Positions 5,290 to 6,934 of a stretch of 6,934 nt of DNA are shown in pieces. Under the pieces are notes generated by a model. It saw nothing but the letters and a program-made list of their open reading frames with translations. It did not search any database and was not told where the DNA came from. The position numbers and the translations under genes are program-made. Every line of letters starts with the position of its first letter. The stretch's first letter is position 1. The stretch is from a candidate division FCPU426 bacterium (lineage in GTDB: Bacteria > Oederibacteriota > PGYV01 > Palsa-1178), in NCBI GenBank assembly GCA_003167475.1, contig PMTB01000176.1, positions 5,788 to 12,721 on the forward strand, in the 5' to 3' direction.

Positions 5290-5871
5290 ATGGATAAAAA
5301 CAGCAAACGTTTCTTATATCTCGTAAATACGGCTATCGAGCTGGCGGTGCTTTTGGGAGCGCTGGTGATGTTCCATATCGGCAAAGTGAACTTCAAGATG
5401 CTGTTGCACCAGGCAAGTCCCCTGTGGATGCAGCTTGCAATCGGCGCAGCAGCGGGGCTTTTGTTCGGCGTTCTTTGCGGGCGTCTGGTGACAAGGGTAG
5501 GTTTCTTCGGGTCTGTCCTTGAACTTATACGGGAAATGACGGTCAAATACAAGCTCAACTACATTGACATATTCCTGATCTCCCTGACTGCGGCCGTATG
5601 CGAGGAAATACTTTTCCGCGGCGCCCTGCAGCGCGTGTGGGGTATATGGCCGGTATCGGTGCTCTTCATACTTCTGCACGGCTACTTCAACCCACGTAAT
5701 TTGAAGATGATGGCATACGGGGTGATAATGATCGTACTTAGCTCGGCGATTGGATATTCATACCAGTACCTGGGCCTTTACGCGGCGATAGTGTTCCACC
5801 TTGTTTTTGACGTGGTTGTGCTGGCGATGGTAAAAAGGGCTTCGGAAGGCGGGCAGGCCGTAAAGGTTTAG
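5290..5871 (+). CDS. CPBP-family (CAAX/Abi-like) intramembrane metalloprotease
   Basis: This 193-residue integral membrane protein has at least five hydrophobic segments, near residues 12-30, 46-64, 92-104, 119-131 and 140-180. All three CPBP motifs are present: EEILFR (Glu105, Glu106, Arg110), FILLH (Phe126 to His130) and HLVFD (His170, Asp174). The glutamates and histidines are expected to hold the catalytic metal within the membrane, so the enzyme should be active. Family members cleave prenylated or membrane-bound peptides, and some act in bacteriocin immunity or signalling; the substrate here is unknown. AAGGAG (5278-5283) six bases before the ATG supports the start. It is transcribed divergently from lexA and ends 2 bp from the stop of the convergent gene. 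No linked bacteriocin gene is visible. Confidence 0.9.
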   Translation: MDKNSKRFLYLVNTAIELAVLLGALVMFHIGKVNFKMLLHQASPLWMQLAIGAAAGLLFGVLCGRLVTRVGFFGSVLELIREMTVKYKLNYIDIFLISLTAAVCEEILFRGALQRVWGIWPVSVLFILLHGYFNPRNLKMMAYGVIMIVLSSAIGYSYQYLGLYAAIVFHLVFDVVVLAMVKRASEGGQAVKV

Positions 5872-5873
5872 GA

Positions 5874-6934
5874 TCAGAACTTCCTGAGCACCGACATCTT
5901 GACAGTCTTCATATCGATCTCACCGGTGTCTTTTTTCGCCTGCATAACTATCACATAAAAACCGCTGGTGACAGGCTGCCCGGAAACAGTGGTCATATCC
6001 CATGTCAGAGAGTTCGGCACAAGGCCCGTTTCAAACTTCCTTACAAGCTCTCCCGCAAGATTGTATATTGATATCGTCATACTTCCCTGTCCGGACGGGG
6101 TCCATTGTATGGTCGCCAAAGCGGTGCCGCCGTTGGCAAACACCACCGGGTTGGGGTAAACTTTCTGGCCGCTTATGACGCCGGCCTTGCCGGCGTTCAA
6201 TACCGTAACGCTCTTGGTGGCGACCACCTGGTATCCGGTTGCCGTGGATATCTCCACCTTCATCTCATACACTCCGGAATCCACTGTCCTTCCGTCGGAG
6301 TTGTTGCCGTCCCACGATATTATCTGGCCCGGCGCGTATTCCACCTGTACCGCGGCGCTGCCCTTGCCCACAAGCACTACATCCGATACTCCCAGACTTA
6401 TGGTACTGCCCGGAGGATTCGACGAGTTTATGGTGCGCACCAGTTCGCCCGCGCTGTTGTATATCTTAAGCCTCACATACGCCGGGGATGAAAGTATGTT
6501 TATTTCTTTTATAATGGTATTAACCTGGCCGTATTCATTGGTCACCGTGAACTTCACGAAATACAGCCCCTGTGATATAGCCTGACCCCCGTCATTGGTC
6601 CCGTCCCAATATAGCGCAGTAGATGAAGCCGCGCTGCCTATCGTCTGTATCCCCTGCATGATTATCTGCAGGTTGGCGTCGCTCGGGTCGAAAGTATCGC
6701 TTGCTGTCCCGCTCACAAGGGTCAGGATCTGCCCTAAATTTGCCGAGATCGGCATCTCGCCGATAAGTTTTATTTTTTCGCCGGCCGCGTTGTAAACCTG
6801 CACTTTGACAACATACGGGAAAGGCACCGGAGTATTTGTCAGCGTCGGCGTGGCGGACCTTGTTGGGGAATCCGTAAAGGTTGATGTCGTGGTAAATGTC
6901 GGCGTCATGGTCGGCGTGTGCGTAAGTGTCGGGG
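5874..6934 (-). CDS. C-terminal part of a large exported protein: Thr/Pro linker plus three FlgD-Ig-like modules
   Basis: The frame is open from the right edge to TGA at 5876-5874, so the N terminus is missing; the ATG at 6908 lies inside a linker and is not the start. Residues are counted from that Met. A Thr/Pro-rich linker (to about 30, continuing upstream as TPTLTHTPT) leads into three related beta modules. Each has an 'I/V-Y-N-x-A-G-E' motif (38-44, 149-155, 281-287) and a 'W-D' motif (101, 199, 303) followed by 'S-G-x-Y' or similar (114, 212, 316). This matches FlgD Ig-like domains. YPNP (251-254) starts the last module, as in many C-terminal domains of surface proteins. It is probably secreted or cell-surface; any catalytic domain lies outside the window. 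There is no recognised type IX sorting signal. Confidence 0.8.
   Translation of the reverse strand, partial: PTLTHTPTMTPTFTTTSTFTDSPTRSATPTLTNTPVPFPYVVKVQVYNAAGEKIKLIGEMPISANLGQILTLVSGTASDTFDPSDANLQIIMQGIQTIGSAASSTALYWDGTNDGGQAISQGLYFVKFTVTNEYGQVNTIIKEINILSSPAYVRLKIYNSAGELVRTINSSNPPGSTISLGVSDVVLVGKGSAAVQVEYAPGQIISWDGNNSDGRTVDSGVYEMKVEISTATGYQVVATKSVTVLNAGKAGVISGQKVYPNPVVFANGGTALATIQWTPSGQGSMTISIYNLAGELVRKFETGLVPNSLTWDMTTVSGQPVTSGFYVIVMQAKKDTGEIDMKTVKMSVLRKF

Noticed and set aside
5290..5871. CPBP protease next to lexA as part of a defence or bacteriocin system
   Set aside because: There is no bacteriocin precursor, toxin or nuclease beside it, it has its own promoter, and its neighbours are housekeeping or surface genes.

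Overview
The window looks like mid-GC chromosomal DNA from a bacterium with good Shine-Dalgarno sites and sigma70-like promoters. It is not a phage, plasmid or obvious island. Several traits suggest an uncultured Gram-negative lineage, perhaps Goldiibacteriota, Elusimicrobiota, Fibrobacterota or a relative: an exported RCC1-repeat protein, a protein with a Thr/Pro 'TPT' linker and FlgD-Ig-like modules, and a LexA operator of the GCAC-N4-GTGC type. This placement is inference from gene style only and is weak.

Layout. 1-712 (minus): an RCC1-repeat exported protein, cut by the left edge. 816-983 (minus): tRNA-Asn(GTT) with encoded CCA, its terminator, and a promoter whose -35 box overlaps the -35 box of the rightward promoter that follows. 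1031-2685 (plus): a two-gene operon of a class I SAM-dependent methyltransferase and a PfkB-family sugar kinase, with the second ribosome binding site built over the first gene's stop codon. 5210 down to 2813 (minus): an SOS-type cassette of lexA, a small 82-residue protein overlapping lexA by 4 bp, a 202-bp gap with a strong GC hairpin, and the Y-family polymerase gene dinB. 5290-5871 (plus): a CPBP/CAAX-like membrane protease with its own promoter, divergent from lexA. 5874-6934 (minus): the C-terminal part of a large exported protein with three FlgD-Ig-like modules, cut by the right edge and convergent with the protease gene (2 bp between stops).

How it works together. The best-supported unit is the SOS cassette. 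The lexA promoter (TTGACA, 17 bp, TATAAA) contains a 20-bp palindrome spanning the spacer and part of the -10 box, the expected place for LexA autorepression. The palindrome matches neither the E. coli (CTGT-N8-ACAG) nor the Bacillus (GAAC-N4-GTTC) box. The small protein lies between the repressor and the error-prone polymerase, so it is probably co-induced by DNA damage. dinB shows no convincing promoter or operator of its own, so it probably depends on read-through past the GC hairpin at 4215-4241.

I see no CRISPR array, transposase, prophage gene or complete defence system. The most original items are the LexA operator, the small SOS-linked protein, the overlapping divergent promoters, and the repeat-like element between the small gene and dinB.
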